From: an uncultured Pseudomonadales bacterium
Lineage (GTDB): Bacteria > Pseudomonadota > Gammaproteobacteria > Pseudomonadales > UBA7434
Direction of reading: 5' to 3'
DNA length: 64,000 nt
Assembly (NCBI GenBank): GCA_943788835.1
Contig: CALSRU010000001.1
Span: forward strand, 252,229-316,228
In this document: positions 18,900 to 27,314 of the stretch, one piece after another
Position numbering within the stretch: position 1 is the first letter of the stretch
Layout: the number at the start of each line of letters is the position of its first letter
Program-made: the position numbers and the translations under genes
The notes under the pieces: model-generated
Seen by the model: the letters and a program-made list of their open reading frames with translations, nothing else
The model's database searches: none
Told to the model about the DNA's origin: nothing

Positions 18900-20264
18900 T
18901 TAAATTCCGTAGGCTTTGCGCACCAAACTAATGGGGTGCGCTTGTTGAACGTCAGTGTCATGAAACTGGTGAATACCTTGCACAATATGCAGCGCGCCTA
19001 GCGGGCAATCACTGGCAATATAATTGGCGCTTGCTCCATGCATTTTCTTAAATACGGGCTTGCCGATTTTCATGGCATGTTCATGTGATTCGCGCTTGAT
19101 ACCATAGGTACCGGCGTGCCCGCTACAGCGCTCGGTTGTATGAACTTGGCTGCCAGGTATCGACTTTAAAAACTCTTCTGTTTTCTTACCAACATTCTGC
19201 ACCCGCCCGTGGCAGGGAGTGTGGTACGCAATGCTACCGAGCTCTTGCTTAAAATCGGTTTTGATTAAACCGTCTTTGTCGCGCTTAACCAAGTAGTTAA
19301 ACGGGTCCCAAAACGCAGCGGCAACTTCCAATACATCGCTGTCATTAGGAAACATCAATGGGAGTTCCTGCTTAAACATCAATGTACAGCTGGGTACGAG
19401 CGCTGTAATGGCATAACCGTCGCGCGCCAATTTCAGTAGGTGTGGAATATTGATGCGCTTGAGGGCTTCAACGCCAAGTAAGTCGCCTTGCTCAAGCTTG
19501 GGCATGCCACAGCACACCTCTTTTTCCGCTACTGTCCAAGGTATATCGTTGTGTTCCAGTACGGCAATAAAGTCGTGCCCAATGCCGGGCTCGTTGTAAT
19601 TGACGTAGCAGGTAGCGAACAGGGCGACTTTCCCAGGAGTGCGATCACCGGCGATCACTTTGGGTATTGGCTGAAAACTTGGCTTGTGTTGTTGGTTAAG
19701 CTGTTGGCGAAATTTGTGCTTGGCTAACGGCGGCAGCTTGGCATGTGCATCGATGCCGAGCGTTTTTTCTATGACCTTTCTCGCTGGCTCCCAAGTATTA
19801 ACGGTATTAATAGTTTCGGTAATCAACGGGATGCCTGATAGCTTGCCAACGGTGTCCATGCTGGCGATTAAATTATCGCTGGTTTTTCCACCGGTGCGCT
19901 GATGCTCTACAGCTTTGGCTCGCAGCATCAAGTGAGGGAAGTCGATATTCCACGGGTGAGGCGGCACATACGGGCATTTAGCCATATAGCACATGTCGCA
20001 CAGGTAACATTCATCCACCACATTCTTGTAGTCTTGTTTGGCTACACCGTCAACCTCGAAAGTTTCGCTTTCATCAATTAAATCAAATAAGGTTGGAAAA
20101 GATTCACACAGACTCACGCAGCGACGGCACCCGTGGCAAATGTCGAATACTCGCTCAAGTTCATCATCCAACTGGGTGGCATCATAAAACTCTGGATTTT
20201 TCCAATCCAGAGGGTGCCGAGTTGGTGCTTCGAGATTCCCTTCGCGAGGACCTTTAGCAGACAT
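18900..20264 (-). CDS. GlpC/HdrD-like iron-sulfur oxidoreductase subunit
   Basis: A 454-residue Fe-S protein. Two 4Fe-4S ferredoxin motifs: CHGCRRCVSLC near residue 45 and CYLCDMCYMAKC near residue 90. Two C-terminal cysteine-rich (CCG-type) segments follow: CYVNYNEPGIG with VCCGMPKLEQGD, and HTPCHGRVQNVG with ERCSGHAGTYG; the second has Cys-Ser where heterodisulfide reductases have Cys-Cys. The ATG at 20264 has GGAG eight bases upstream; a TTG 21 bases earlier would sit before that site. Lies with DUF3501 downstream and rubrerythrin upstream, separated from the latter by a terminator. Likely passes electrons to the rubrerythrin or another acceptor (inference). Confidence 0.82.
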   Translation of the reverse strand: MSAKGPREGNLEAPTRHPLDWKNPEFYDATQLDDELERVFDICHGCRRCVSLCESFPTLFDLIDESETFEVDGVAKQDYKNVVDECYLCDMCYMAKCPYVPPHPWNIDFPHLMLRAKAVEHQRTGGKTSDNLIASMDTVGKLSGIPLITETINTVNTWEPARKVIEKTLGIDAHAKLPPLAKHKFRQQLNQQHKPSFQPIPKVIAGDRTPGKVALFATCYVNYNEPGIGHDFIAVLEHNDIPWTVAEKEVCCGMPKLEQGDLLGVEALKRINIPHLLKLARDGYAITALVPSCTLMFKQELPLMFPNDSDVLEVAAAFWDPFNYLVKRDKDGLIKTDFKQELGSIAYHTPCHGRVQNVGKKTEEFLKSIPGSQVHTTERCSGHAGTYGIKRESHEHAMKIGKPVFKKMHGASANYIASDCPLGALHIVQGIHQFHDTDVQQAHPISLVRKAYGI

Positions 20265-20363
20265 TATTGATCTCCAATTAATCAATAGTTTTTGAGATGA
20301 GGTCAGAGCTTATGTTGAGGCTTGGGCTCTAAAATAGTAAAGATGCTAATGTTTTTTTAACTA

Positions 20364-20394
20364 AAAAAAAGCGTCGGATTAAACCGACGCTTTT
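20364..20394 (-). terminator. Rho-independent terminator after rubrerythrin gene
   Basis: Read on the minus strand: AAAAGCGTCGG, 6-base loop, CCGACGCTTTT, then further Ts. An 11-bp perfect stem plus a run of eight T residues 50 bases after the rubrerythrin stop. It separates rubrerythrin transcription from the Fe-S/DUF3501 pair, which must therefore have its own promoter or depend on read-through. Confidence 0.9.
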
Positions 20395-20443
20395 GTCTAG
20401 CCTCAATCGCGCAAAGCCAAGGCGATTGCAATTTCCGACTAAT

Positions 20444-20875
20444 CTAAGCTTCGGCGTTATAAGCTTCGAGCGTTTTCGCGAACTTATTCGCGTGGCTGCG
20501 CTCAGCCTTGCCTAGTGTCTCGAACCAATCGGCAATTTCGTCAAAACCTTCTTCGCGTGCTGCCTTAGCCATGCCAGGATACATATCGGTATATTCATGT
20601 GTCTCACCGGCAATAGCCGCAGCAAGAGCTTCTGCTGAATTGCTAGCCGGCATACCTGTGCCTGGCTCACCGCATCCTCCAGCGATTAAGTGCTCCATGT
20701 GACCATGTGCATGGCCAGTCTCGCCTTCTGCTGTATTGCGAAACACGTTCGCGACTTCGGGTGCGCCTTCAATATCTGCCATGTTGGCGAAGTATAAGTA
20801 ACGGCGGTTGGCCTGCGATTCGCCAGCGAAGGCGTCTTTTAAATTGGCTTCGGTTTTGCTGCCTTTAAGTGACAT
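20444..20875 (-). CDS. Rubrerythrin-type diiron protein lacking a rubredoxin domain
   Basis: A 143-residue rubrerythrin (erythrin) domain protein with the diiron ligand pattern: Glu in [33 protein letters not shown] and [11 protein letters not shown]. The C-terminal rubredoxin domain of classical rubrerythrins is absent. Probably reduces hydrogen peroxide, taking electrons from a separate carrier; the neighbouring Fe-S protein is an obvious candidate. ATG at 20875 has GGAG upstream (CTGGAGATCAATC); 16 upstream in-frame codons lack family similarity. The 5' context nearly repeats that of the Fe-S gene. Confidence 0.85.
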   Translation of the reverse strand: MSLKGSKTEANLKDAFAGESQANRRYLYFANMADIEGAPEVANVFRNTAEGETGHAHGHMEHLIAGGCGEPGTGMPASNSAEALAAAIAGETHEYTDMYPGMAKAAREEGFDEIADWFETLGKAERSHANKFAKTLEAYNAEA

Positions 20876-21237
20876 GATTGATCTCCAGTTGTTAGTAAAA
20901 TAAATTTTTTTGAAGGCTTTCATGACGCGCTTGCGGCATTGTGCTGCTGCAAGCGCGAATTCAAACGGGCCTACAAGTAAAACTAAGTTATTGTAAGCTG
21001 TTTTTTAAGCTCGCTTCTACTACTTGTGTGGATGCAGGGATTACTCTTTTGCCTGCATTGATAATAATACTACGTAATTTGTATACTCGCAGATCAATAT
21101 TAGTCAGAGGGTTAGAGGCTGTAAAATTGTTTGGTTCTATGAGTCCCATTGGTTTTAGCTATCACACCGGCAGCGACAGAGAATTCATCCTCATAGGAAG
21201 GATGCTTGCACTTTTTCGGCTGGGGCGCAGAGGCAAT
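20876..21237. other. Intergenic region upstream of rubrerythrin
   Basis: About 360 bases between the rubrerythrin start and the DUF4124 stop. It must hold the rubrerythrin promoter and the end of the DUF4124 transcript. The + strand reading frame 20941-21249 has no recognisable protein features and runs into the DUF4124 gene. No clear operator was identified. Confidence 0.5.
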
Positions 21238-21816
21238 CTATTGGCGTGAACTGGGCTTGGTGTGTTTAACAGCTGCTAGATGCTTTTCAGCATCGGTTAC
21301 ATTCTGTTCTAGCATGCGTAGTTTTTCAAAATATTGCTCTGAGGGACGCCCGCCGCCGCCTGCGCGTCCGACAAAATCGCCTTCGGAGGCGATTACCCCT
21401 TGTTCAAGTGCTCTTTTTGCTTGGCTGAGTTGTTGCTGAGCTGCTAGCAACGATTTCTTCCATGCTTTGATTTCGTTTTCAGTGGGGCGGTTGGCTTTTT
21501 GTTGTTGTTCATTAGTTTTTCTTTTTTCTTGGGCTTCACGCAGCCACTCAGGGTGATTATCGTTAACAGCTTCGGGCGCGAGGCTAGTATTTTTGGATTT
21601 TTCGTCAATCGTAATTCTCTCACTACTGAATTCATTTGAGCGTTGATCGAGATTTGCGGGCGGCTGATCAGTAAAGCTAATATTGCCGTCGGCATCAATA
21701 ACCCGATAAATTTCAGCGTTGCTTGAGCTGCAATGGAGTAGCGCAATCGATAGGCAAGTGACAATGGCTCTGTCGGTTAATAGCCTAGCGAAGCGAGATA
21801 AGAGGTTCTGTTGCAT
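21238..21816 (-). CDS. DUF4124 domain-containing exported protein
   Basis: A 192-residue protein from the ATG at 21816, chosen because GAGG lies six bases upstream. An N-terminal signal sequence (TDRAIVTCLSIALLHCSSSNA) is followed by a DUF4124 domain, EIYRVIDADGNISFTDQPP. The remainder is a charged, Gln-rich coiled-coil-like region, with a Gly-rich RAGGGGRPSEQYFEKL stretch. Proteins of this type commonly lie between glnA and ntrB in gammaproteobacteria, as here, but their function is unknown. Separated from glnA by the terminator at 21909-21938. Confidence 0.78.
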   Translation of the reverse strand: MQQNLLSRFARLLTDRAIVTCLSIALLHCSSSNAEIYRVIDADGNISFTDQPPANLDQRSNEFSSERITIDEKSKNTSLAPEAVNDNHPEWLREAQEKRKTNEQQQKANRPTENEIKAWKKSLLAAQQQLSQAKRALEQGVIASEGDFVGRAGGGGRPSEQYFEKLRMLEQNVTDAEKHLAAVKHTKPSSRQ

Positions 21817-21908
21817 GGTGAGCCTCATAAGCATTGGGGAGGGCATGTGGTGTGTGAGGTACCTAGTGTAAGGTATTCCGCAAAGGTTTTAGGAGCTATT
21901 TTTTGGCA

Positions 21909-21938
21909 TAAAAAAACCCGCCATTAAGGCGGGTTTTT
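21909..21938 (-). terminator. Rho-independent terminator after glnA
   Basis: On the minus strand: AAAAACCCGCC, 5-base loop, GGCGGGTTTTT, with more T residues. An 11-bp perfect stem 34 bases after the glnA stop. The A-run on the other side means it could also act on + strand transcripts. Confidence 0.93.
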
Positions 21939-21971
21939 CATCTTACCGACATATCTTAAATAATTAAGAAT

Positions 21972-23378
21972 TTAGCAAGAGTAGTACAGCCCAAATTCAA
22001 CCGGGTGAGTAGTCATGGCTAGTGCCTCAACTTCTTCACGTTTTAATGCAATGTAGCCATCGATCATATCATCGCACATTACACCGCCCGCCTTGAGGAA
22101 TTCGCGGTCTGTATCAAGTGCGTCGAGTGCTTGCTCGAGGCTGCTTGCCACAGTTGGGATTCCGGCTGCTTCTTCAGCAGTGAGGTCATATAGGTCGGTA
22201 TCGGCAGCATCGCCAGGGTGGATCTTGTTTTTGATGCCATCGATGCCTGCCATTAGCATTGCTGAAAAGGCCAGGTAAGGGTTAGCGGTACAATCTGGGA
22301 ATCGTACTTCAATACGACGCGCCTTAGGGCTAGGTACGAATGGTATGCGGATAGACGCGGAGCGGTTGCGCGCCGAGTATGCCAGCATAACTGGTGCTTC
22401 AAACCCTGGAACCAAGCGCTTGTAAGAGTTGGTTGAAGCGTTAGCAAAAGCGTTAATTGCGCGCGCATGCTTGATAACACCACCAATGTAGTACAGTGCC
22501 GTTTCTGAAAGGCCGCCGTAAGCATCGCCGGCCATTAAGTTAACACCATCTTTCGAAATAGACTGGTGGCAATGCATTCCGCTGCCGTTGTCACCAACGA
22601 TTGGCTTGGGCATGAACGTCGATGTTTTGCCGTAGGCGTGAGCTACATTGTGCACGCAGTACTTAAGAATTTGTACTTCGTCAGCTTTTTTGGTCAGTGT
22701 GTTCGGGCCAACGCCGATCTCACACTGGCCTGCCGTGCCTACTTCGTGGTGATGTACTTCTATTTCCAGACCCATATCGGACATGGCGCGGCACATTGCA
22801 GCACGTACGTCATGCAGTGAGTCGACTGGTGGCACAGGGAAGTAGCCGCCTTTAACGCCAGGGCGGTGACCCGTGTTGCCATCTTCAAATGATTTACGGT
22901 TTGCCCATGCCGCTTCTTCAGAATTTATTTCGTAGCCGGCGCTGCCCATTTCGCTATGCCATTTAACGTCGTCGAAGCAGAAAAATTCAGGTTCAGGGCC
23001 AAACAATACTGAGTCAGCAATACCCGTTGATTTCAAATATTCTTCGGCACGAGTCGCTACTGAGCGCGGGTCACGGTTGTAGCCTTCACCGGTGAGTGGC
23101 TCGACGATTGAGCAACGTAAGTTAACGGTTGTTTCGTCAGTGAAGGGATCAACTACCGCAGTGCTGTCGTCAGGCATCAAAATCATGTCTGATTCGTTAA
23201 TACCTTTCCAGCCTGAGATTGAAGAGCCATCAAACATCTTGCCTTCTTCAAAAAATTTGTCATCAATTTCGTGAACAGGGATCGAAACATGTTGTTCTTT
23301 GCCCTTTGTATCGGTGAAGCGCAAATCGACCCAAGTCGCTTCGCTGTCTTTTATAAGCTTCAGAGTGTTCTCTGACAT
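21972..23378 (-). CDS. glnA: GlnA, glutamine synthetase type I
   Basis: A 468-residue GSI-beta glutamine synthetase, the cytoplasmic enzyme making glutamine from glutamate, ammonia and ATP. Family motifs include [39 protein letters not shown] and [10 protein letters not shown]. Tyr397 in [10 protein letters not shown] is the adenylylation site used by GlnE, so post-translational control is expected. Starts at the ATG at 23378 after GGAGG; nine upstream in-frame codons are excluded. Transcription is probably driven by the sigma-54 promoter at 23731-23747 with NtrC sites further up, leaving a leader of about 340 nt. Confidence 0.97.
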   Translation of the reverse strand: MSENTLKLIKDSEATWVDLRFTDTKGKEQHVSIPVHEIDDKFFEEGKMFDGSSISGWKGINESDMILMPDDSTAVVDPFTDETTVNLRCSIVEPLTGEGYNRDPRSVATRAEEYLKSTGIADSVLFGPEPEFFCFDDVKWHSEMGSAGYEINSEEAAWANRKSFEDGNTGHRPGVKGGYFPVPPVDSLHDVRAAMCRAMSDMGLEIEVHHHEVGTAGQCEIGVGPNTLTKKADEVQILKYCVHNVAHAYGKTSTFMPKPIVGDNGSGMHCHQSISKDGVNLMAGDAYGGLSETALYYIGGVIKHARAINAFANASTNSYKRLVPGFEAPVMLAYSARNRSASIRIPFVPSPKARRIEVRFPDCTANPYLAFSAMLMAGIDGIKNKIHPGDAADTDLYDLTAEEAAGIPTVASSLEQALDALDTDREFLKAGGVMCDDMIDGYIALKREEVEALAMTTHPVEFGLYYSC

Positions 23379-23490
23379 GGTTAATCCTCCGGATCTAAAA
23401 CCCAAACGTGGGTGGTTAAAAATAAAAAAGCTAAACGTTATGCAGATATATAGCGGTATCGAATGCGCTTCTTGCTACTGCCAACTACTC

Positions 23491-23508
23491 CAATTGCCGA
23501 AGCAATTG
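23491..23508 (-). other. UUCG tetraloop hairpin in the glnA leader
   Basis: On the minus strand CAATTGC-TTCG-GCAATTG: a perfect 7-bp stem closed by the very stable C(UUCG)G tetraloop, about 113 nt upstream of the glnA ATG. No T-run follows. It lies within the predicted long 5' leader of the glnA mRNA. Confidence 0.6.
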
Positions 23509-23730
23509 TGTTGAGGGGCGGCGATTTTATACTGTTTGGCAACCAAAAAGGTAGACCAATGGATAAATCACAGTTTCCATCTATGTTGCTGCCTATTGAG
23601 TAGTCGACGCACAGGCTCTACTCGTCTTGCCGTTGCCCAGCTGGATGCTTAACAAGCCAGGTGTCGGCCTGTTTTTTAGCGCAAGACGTGCTGCGGCCTT
23701 CGACAAAAGCCAACTTACCTCCACTCTAAT

Positions 23731-23747
23731 AAGCAAGCGGCGTACCA
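23731..23747 (-). promoter_or_regulatory. Sigma-54 promoter of glnA
   Basis: On the minus strand TGGTACGCCGCTTGCTT matches the sigma-54 consensus TGGCACG-N4-TTGCT at all but one fixed position, with the essential GG and GC ten bases apart. The predicted start is near 23721. Two NtrC sites lie upstream at about -106 and -135, the arrangement known for glnAp2 of E. coli, which strongly supports the call. Confidence 0.85.
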
Positions 23748-23818
23748 CTAACTTGATCGTGGCTGAACCGGTAAGTCTCTGATTTTATTAAGTGATATGC
23801 GCCAGCCCCTGAACATTA

Positions 23819-23835
23819 TGCACCATATTGGTGCT
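23819..23835. promoter_or_regulatory. NtrC operator 1 upstream of glnA
   Basis: TGCACCATATTGGTGCT is nearly identical to the NtrC consensus TGCACCA-N3-TGGTGCA, differing only in the last base. Its centre is about 106 bases upstream of the predicted sigma-54 start. Confidence 0.88.
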
Positions 23836-23847
23836 TTCAGGGATATT

Positions 23848-23864
23848 GGCACTTAATTGGTGCA
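23848..23864. promoter_or_regulatory. NtrC operator 2 upstream of glnA
   Basis: GGCACTTAATTGGTGCA has a perfect right half-site and a weaker left half. Its centre is 29 bases from that of operator 1, close to three helical turns, allowing cooperative binding of NtrC dimers. It is also about 260 bases upstream of waaA, on the other strand. Confidence 0.82.
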
Positions 23865-24112
23865 AATTGCCAAATGCGAGACGAGCCGCTAACTTTTTGT
23901 CATGGCGCCATAATGTTGTAGAGCACCTTTGTAAAAGAGCGGCAATTTTTGGGAGGGCGGCCCCCGAATGGGAACCTGACTGGCGGGGCCGCTATACTGC
24001 ACGCATGCCTGGCCGTATCCTGCTGGTGGTTACTCAGCCCTTTTGCTCGCGGGCTTCAGGCGCGAATTATCTGCTCTGGCGCAGTGCCACTATCATTTCC
24101 ATGGATCGATGC

Positions 24113-25426
24113 ATGACTTTATTGCTCAAGCTTCAAGCAGGGCTCGCGGTGACGCTTTACTTGCTGATCACTACGCTCCTGCTGCCTTGCTTGCCCTTAC
24201 GCTTGTGGTGGCGTTCGCGTCGCGCGCCAGCCTACCGCCAACGTATGGCTGAGCGTTTTGGGATGAGTTCAATTACGCCACGAGCTAATGGTATATGGCT
24301 GCATGCAGTTTCTGTGGGTGAAACTTTTGCAGCGACGCCTACCGTAAAGACATTGCAGCAGCGTTATCCAAACCGCCCCATCACTATCACCACGACGACG
24401 CCAACCGGTTCGGAGCAGGTGACTAAAATTTTTGGTAGCAGCGTTGAGCATGTGTATGCTCCCTATGATTGGCCACTGTGCGTTTGGTTGTTTGTGCGCC
24501 GTGTGCGCCCAGCTGTGCTCGTAGTTATGGAAACTGAAGTGTGGCCGGTCACGATTTTGCTCTGTCGTTGCTTAGGAATTCCTGTGGTCATTGCTAATGC
24601 TCGATTGTCAAGTAAGTCGGCTAGCGGCTATCAGAAAATTCGTTGGTTATTGCAAGCAGCGCTTCAGCGCGTATGGGTTGCGGCACAGCATCAAAGCGAC
24701 GCTGAGCGTTTTATTGCGTTGGGTGCTGCGCCAGCCTGCGTAGACGTAACCGGTAGCGTGAAGTTCGATGTGCAGCTTAGGCCTGAGTTGCACTTTGAGG
24801 CTGAATTGGTTCGTGATACTTATCGTGCGCAGAACAAGCCATTTATTTGGATTGCTGCGAGCACACATGATGGCGAAGAACTTGCTGCAATGCAGGCACA
24901 TAAGCAGTTGCTGGCGCAGCAGCCTCAAGCCTTGTTGATTGTGGTGCCGCGTCATCCCGAACGATTTATCTCAGTGGCAAGACTGGCCGAGTCTTTGGGG
25001 CTGGAGTGCGCGCGACGCAGTCAACATTCGCAGGCCGATAGTTGCGTGCTTCCATCTACACAAGTTTTACTGGTGGATACGCTGGGCGATTTGTTAATGT
25101 TTTATGGCGTGGCCGATGTTGCATTTGTAGGCGGTAGTTTGTCTGCAGTGGGCGGGCATAATTATTTAGAGTCCGCGATTTGGGCTCGACCTATATTAAG
25201 CGGGCCTCACACACATAACTTTGCGAACATTGCCGAGCAATTGCAAGCTGTGGGTGCGCTAACCGTGGTGCGCTCGTCTGACGAGTTGGCAGGCGCCTTA
25301 TTAAATGCGTTAAAAAACCCTGCACAGCTAAAAAAGTCAGGCGATGCAGGTTTGGCATTGTTAGAGGTTAATCGCGGTGCAAGCGAGAAGTTGTTAGAAT
25401 TTATTGCTCAGCGGCTGTGTCAATAG
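24113..25426 (+). CDS. waaA: WaaA (KdtA), Kdo transferase
   Basis: A 437-residue CMP-Kdo:lipid A glycosyltransferase, which adds Kdo to lipid IVA at the inner membrane. N-terminal anchor (AGLAVTLYLLITTLLLP), then IWLHAVSVGETFAA, the conserved substrate region, TTTTPTGSEQV, METEVWPV and the GT30 C-terminal motif FVGGSLSAVGGHNYLE. The frame stays open upstream to 23828, but that would include the NtrC operators and add residues unlike the family; the ATG at 24113 gives the usual length. A -10-like TATACT is at 23993-23998. Convergent with tolC. Confidence 0.92.
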   Translation: MTLLLKLQAGLAVTLYLLITTLLLPCLPLRLWWRSRRAPAYRQRMAERFGMSSITPRANGIWLHAVSVGETFAATPTVKTLQQRYPNRPITITTTTPTGSEQVTKIFGSSVEHVYAPYDWPLCVWLFVRRVRPAVLVVMETEVWPVTILLCRCLGIPVVIANARLSSKSASGYQKIRWLLQAALQRVWVAAQHQSDAERFIALGAAPACVDVTGSVKFDVQLRPELHFEAELVRDTYRAQNKPFIWIAASTHDGEELAAMQAHKQLLAQQPQALLIVVPRHPERFISVARLAESLGLECARRSQHSQADSCVLPSTQVLLVDTLGDLLMFYGVADVAFVGGSLSAVGGHNYLESAIWARPILSGPHTHNFANIAEQLQAVGALTVVRSSDELAGALLNALKNPAQLKKSGDAGLALLEVNRGASEKLLEFIAQRLCQ

Positions 25427-25455
25427 CGGCCCGTAGCGGTAGAGCGCTATTTTTA
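25422..25455 (+). terminator. Probable terminator after waaA
   Basis: Arms AATAGCG (25422-25428) and CGCTATT (25445-25451) with a 16-base loop, followed by further T residues. The stem begins inside the waaA stop codon. Moderate support because of the large loop. Confidence 0.5.
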
Positions 25456-25497
25456 AATGGCCGCTAATTGCTTTTTGCAATTTATTGCCTCAGGTTT

Positions 25498-26925
25498 TTA
25501 AGAGCTAGGCTGGTCACTGAGTGAAACGCCTTCGGGAGCCCTTAACCATTCATTAATTCCGCTTATGTCTTTTACATTGATTGTGCCCGCGGCCTGTTTA
25601 AGTCGCAGCGAATTTAAAACATAGTCGTAGCGTATGTTGGCAAAGTCGCGCTGAGCTCGATATAAATCACGCTGTGCATTTAGCAGGTCGACAATGTTGC
25701 GCGTGCCTGCATCATAGCCAGCTTCGGTAGCTTCAAGTGCGCTTTTTGCCGATATTATTGCGCGTTGGCGTGCTTGCACACGAGCGGTGTCGGTGACGGT
25801 TGTTAAATAGCTTGAGCGCGTGTCCTGAAATATACGCCGCTTAGTAGCGACTAAATTAGCTTGCTCAGCGACGCGCTCGTAGGAGGCCTGTCTGCGTTCG
25901 GCGCTGCGCGCACCGCCAGAAAAAAGCGGCAGCTCAACGCGTAATTCTACCGAGGTTCCTTCGTTTTTACTAAAAGATGGATTTCGTTCGATTTCTTCTA
26001 TTCTGTCGTACTCATCGATATCGGAATCATTCTTTGAGTAACGAGCAACAGCTTGCACTGTGGGGGCTGCATCATAGATTTTAACGTTGCGGTTTTGATT
26101 GGCCGCCTCAAGTAGCTGTTCGGCTAATTTAATTGAAAGATTATTCTGTGTGGCGTATTCCACCCAAGCAGCTTCGTTAGTGGGTGTTGGTTTGTCAATC
26201 GGGAAGTCCAACGACAGGGTGTATAAATTGCGGTGCTGCTGGCCGGTTATCGCGGCAAGCGCCTCGTATGCGATGCCTACATTGACTTCTTCGGTTAAGC
26301 GGTTTGCAATAGCCAAGTCATAAGCTGCCTGTGCTTCATGTACATCAGTAATAGCAATAAGCCCAACTTCATAACGTTGTTGGGTTTGTTCGAGTTGTTG
26401 AGCGATGGCTTTTTCTTCGGCGCGAGATGAGCTCAAGTTGTCGGCTCCGCGCAGTGCATTAAAGTATGCTTCAGCTACCCGAATAATCAGGGCTTGCTGG
26501 GCTACGCTGTATTGCAAAAGCGATTGACGCGCTACAGCTTTGCTTTGCTTGTATCCGAATAGAGCCGATAAATTAAAAACATTTTGCGTTAGCGTAACCG
26601 AGTAGTCCTCTCTTTCTGTGTCGGTTTGCGCCGCGCCGCCAAAGCTATTAGTAGAGCCGAAATTTCTCAAAGTACTTTCGTTAGTGTCGGCTTTGCTGTG
26701 AGAGTAAGCAGCTTTGAGGTCTGGCAGCAATACCGCCAGCGCCTGCTGCCGGATGGTATCACCGGCAAGGTAAGTCGCTTCGGCCGATTGCAAGGTCGGG
26801 TCATTATTGAGGGCTAGCTCATAAATATCCAGAAGGGTGTCGGCCTGCGCAGTTTGAGCTAGGGTGATGCAAAGCGCAAAGGCAGCGCTAAGGCATGCGT
26901 GGTTACAGCGGGCGAGTATGGGCAT
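25498..26925 (-). CDS. tolC: TolC-family outer-membrane efflux channel
   Basis: A 475-residue TolC protein: signal peptide ending TLAQTAQA, then ADTLLDIYELALNNDPTLQ, the usual mature N-terminus, and two repeats of the outer-membrane factor domain with long coiled-coil helices (for example QRYEVGLIAITDVHEAQAAY and YDAGTRNIVDLLNAQRDLYR). It forms the trimeric exit duct for tripartite drug pumps and type I secretion. Full length by family standards. Divergent from DUF1249, with 389 bases between. Confidence 0.92.
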   Translation of the reverse strand: MPILARCNHACLSAAFALCITLAQTAQADTLLDIYELALNNDPTLQSAEATYLAGDTIRQQALAVLLPDLKAAYSHSKADTNESTLRNFGSTNSFGGAAQTDTEREDYSVTLTQNVFNLSALFGYKQSKAVARQSLLQYSVAQQALIIRVAEAYFNALRGADNLSSSRAEEKAIAQQLEQTQQRYEVGLIAITDVHEAQAAYDLAIANRLTEEVNVGIAYEALAAITGQQHRNLYTLSLDFPIDKPTPTNEAAWVEYATQNNLSIKLAEQLLEAANQNRNVKIYDAAPTVQAVARYSKNDSDIDEYDRIEEIERNPSFSKNEGTSVELRVELPLFSGGARSAERRQASYERVAEQANLVATKRRIFQDTRSSYLTTVTDTARVQARQRAIISAKSALEATEAGYDAGTRNIVDLLNAQRDLYRAQRDFANIRYDYVLNSLRLKQAAGTINVKDISGINEWLRAPEGVSLSDQPSS

Positions 26926-27314
26926 GTAAAAGTCCGGTTCTATTATGAGTTGGTTATAATAAGGTCAGCTTGATCGATGAGCTGTGGTATCTGTGGTGTG
27001 CTTGAATGTGCCAATTATAGTAGCAATAGCGCTGAAGTAGCAGCTCATTCGTATTAAGCCTTGGCAATACTCCACTGAGCGTTGAGAGTGCAGGAAATCA
27101 CATTATCCAAAGGATGAATGTTGTTACAATTTGGTCGAAGAGAATACGCAATCGCATGAGGTGCCAGATCACTGGAACTGCCGCGGCGTGGATTGAGGTA
27201 TTCGTGCAGTAGGCCAATAAAGCCTATGCCCCGTTGGATATAAGCTGCGGCTTGGTGGGGTGCTAGGTTTAAGGAGGGTTACTGACGAGGCCCATAACGC
27301 AATAATTTGAGGCA
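26926..27314. other. Divergent region between tolC and DUF1249
   Basis: About 390 bases. Related genomes often have nudF (ADP-ribose pyrophosphatase) here, but no Nudix box or long reading frame is visible and the space is too short for one. It must hold the tolC promoter and the promoter of the DUF1249/cpdA/yqiA genes. No operator or hairpin stood out. Confidence 0.45.

Noticed and set aside
20941..21249. 102-codon + strand frame upstream of rubrerythrin
   Set aside because: No recognisable protein and it lies where the rubrerythrin promoter must be.
23649..23676. CAGG/CCTG hairpin with T-run on the + strand in the glnA leader
   Set aside because: The stem is only four base pairs and no + strand gene ends there.
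23828..24112. N-terminal extension of WaaA in the open frame
   Set aside because: Would place NtrC operators in coding sequence and exceeds the family length; ATG 24113 fits better.
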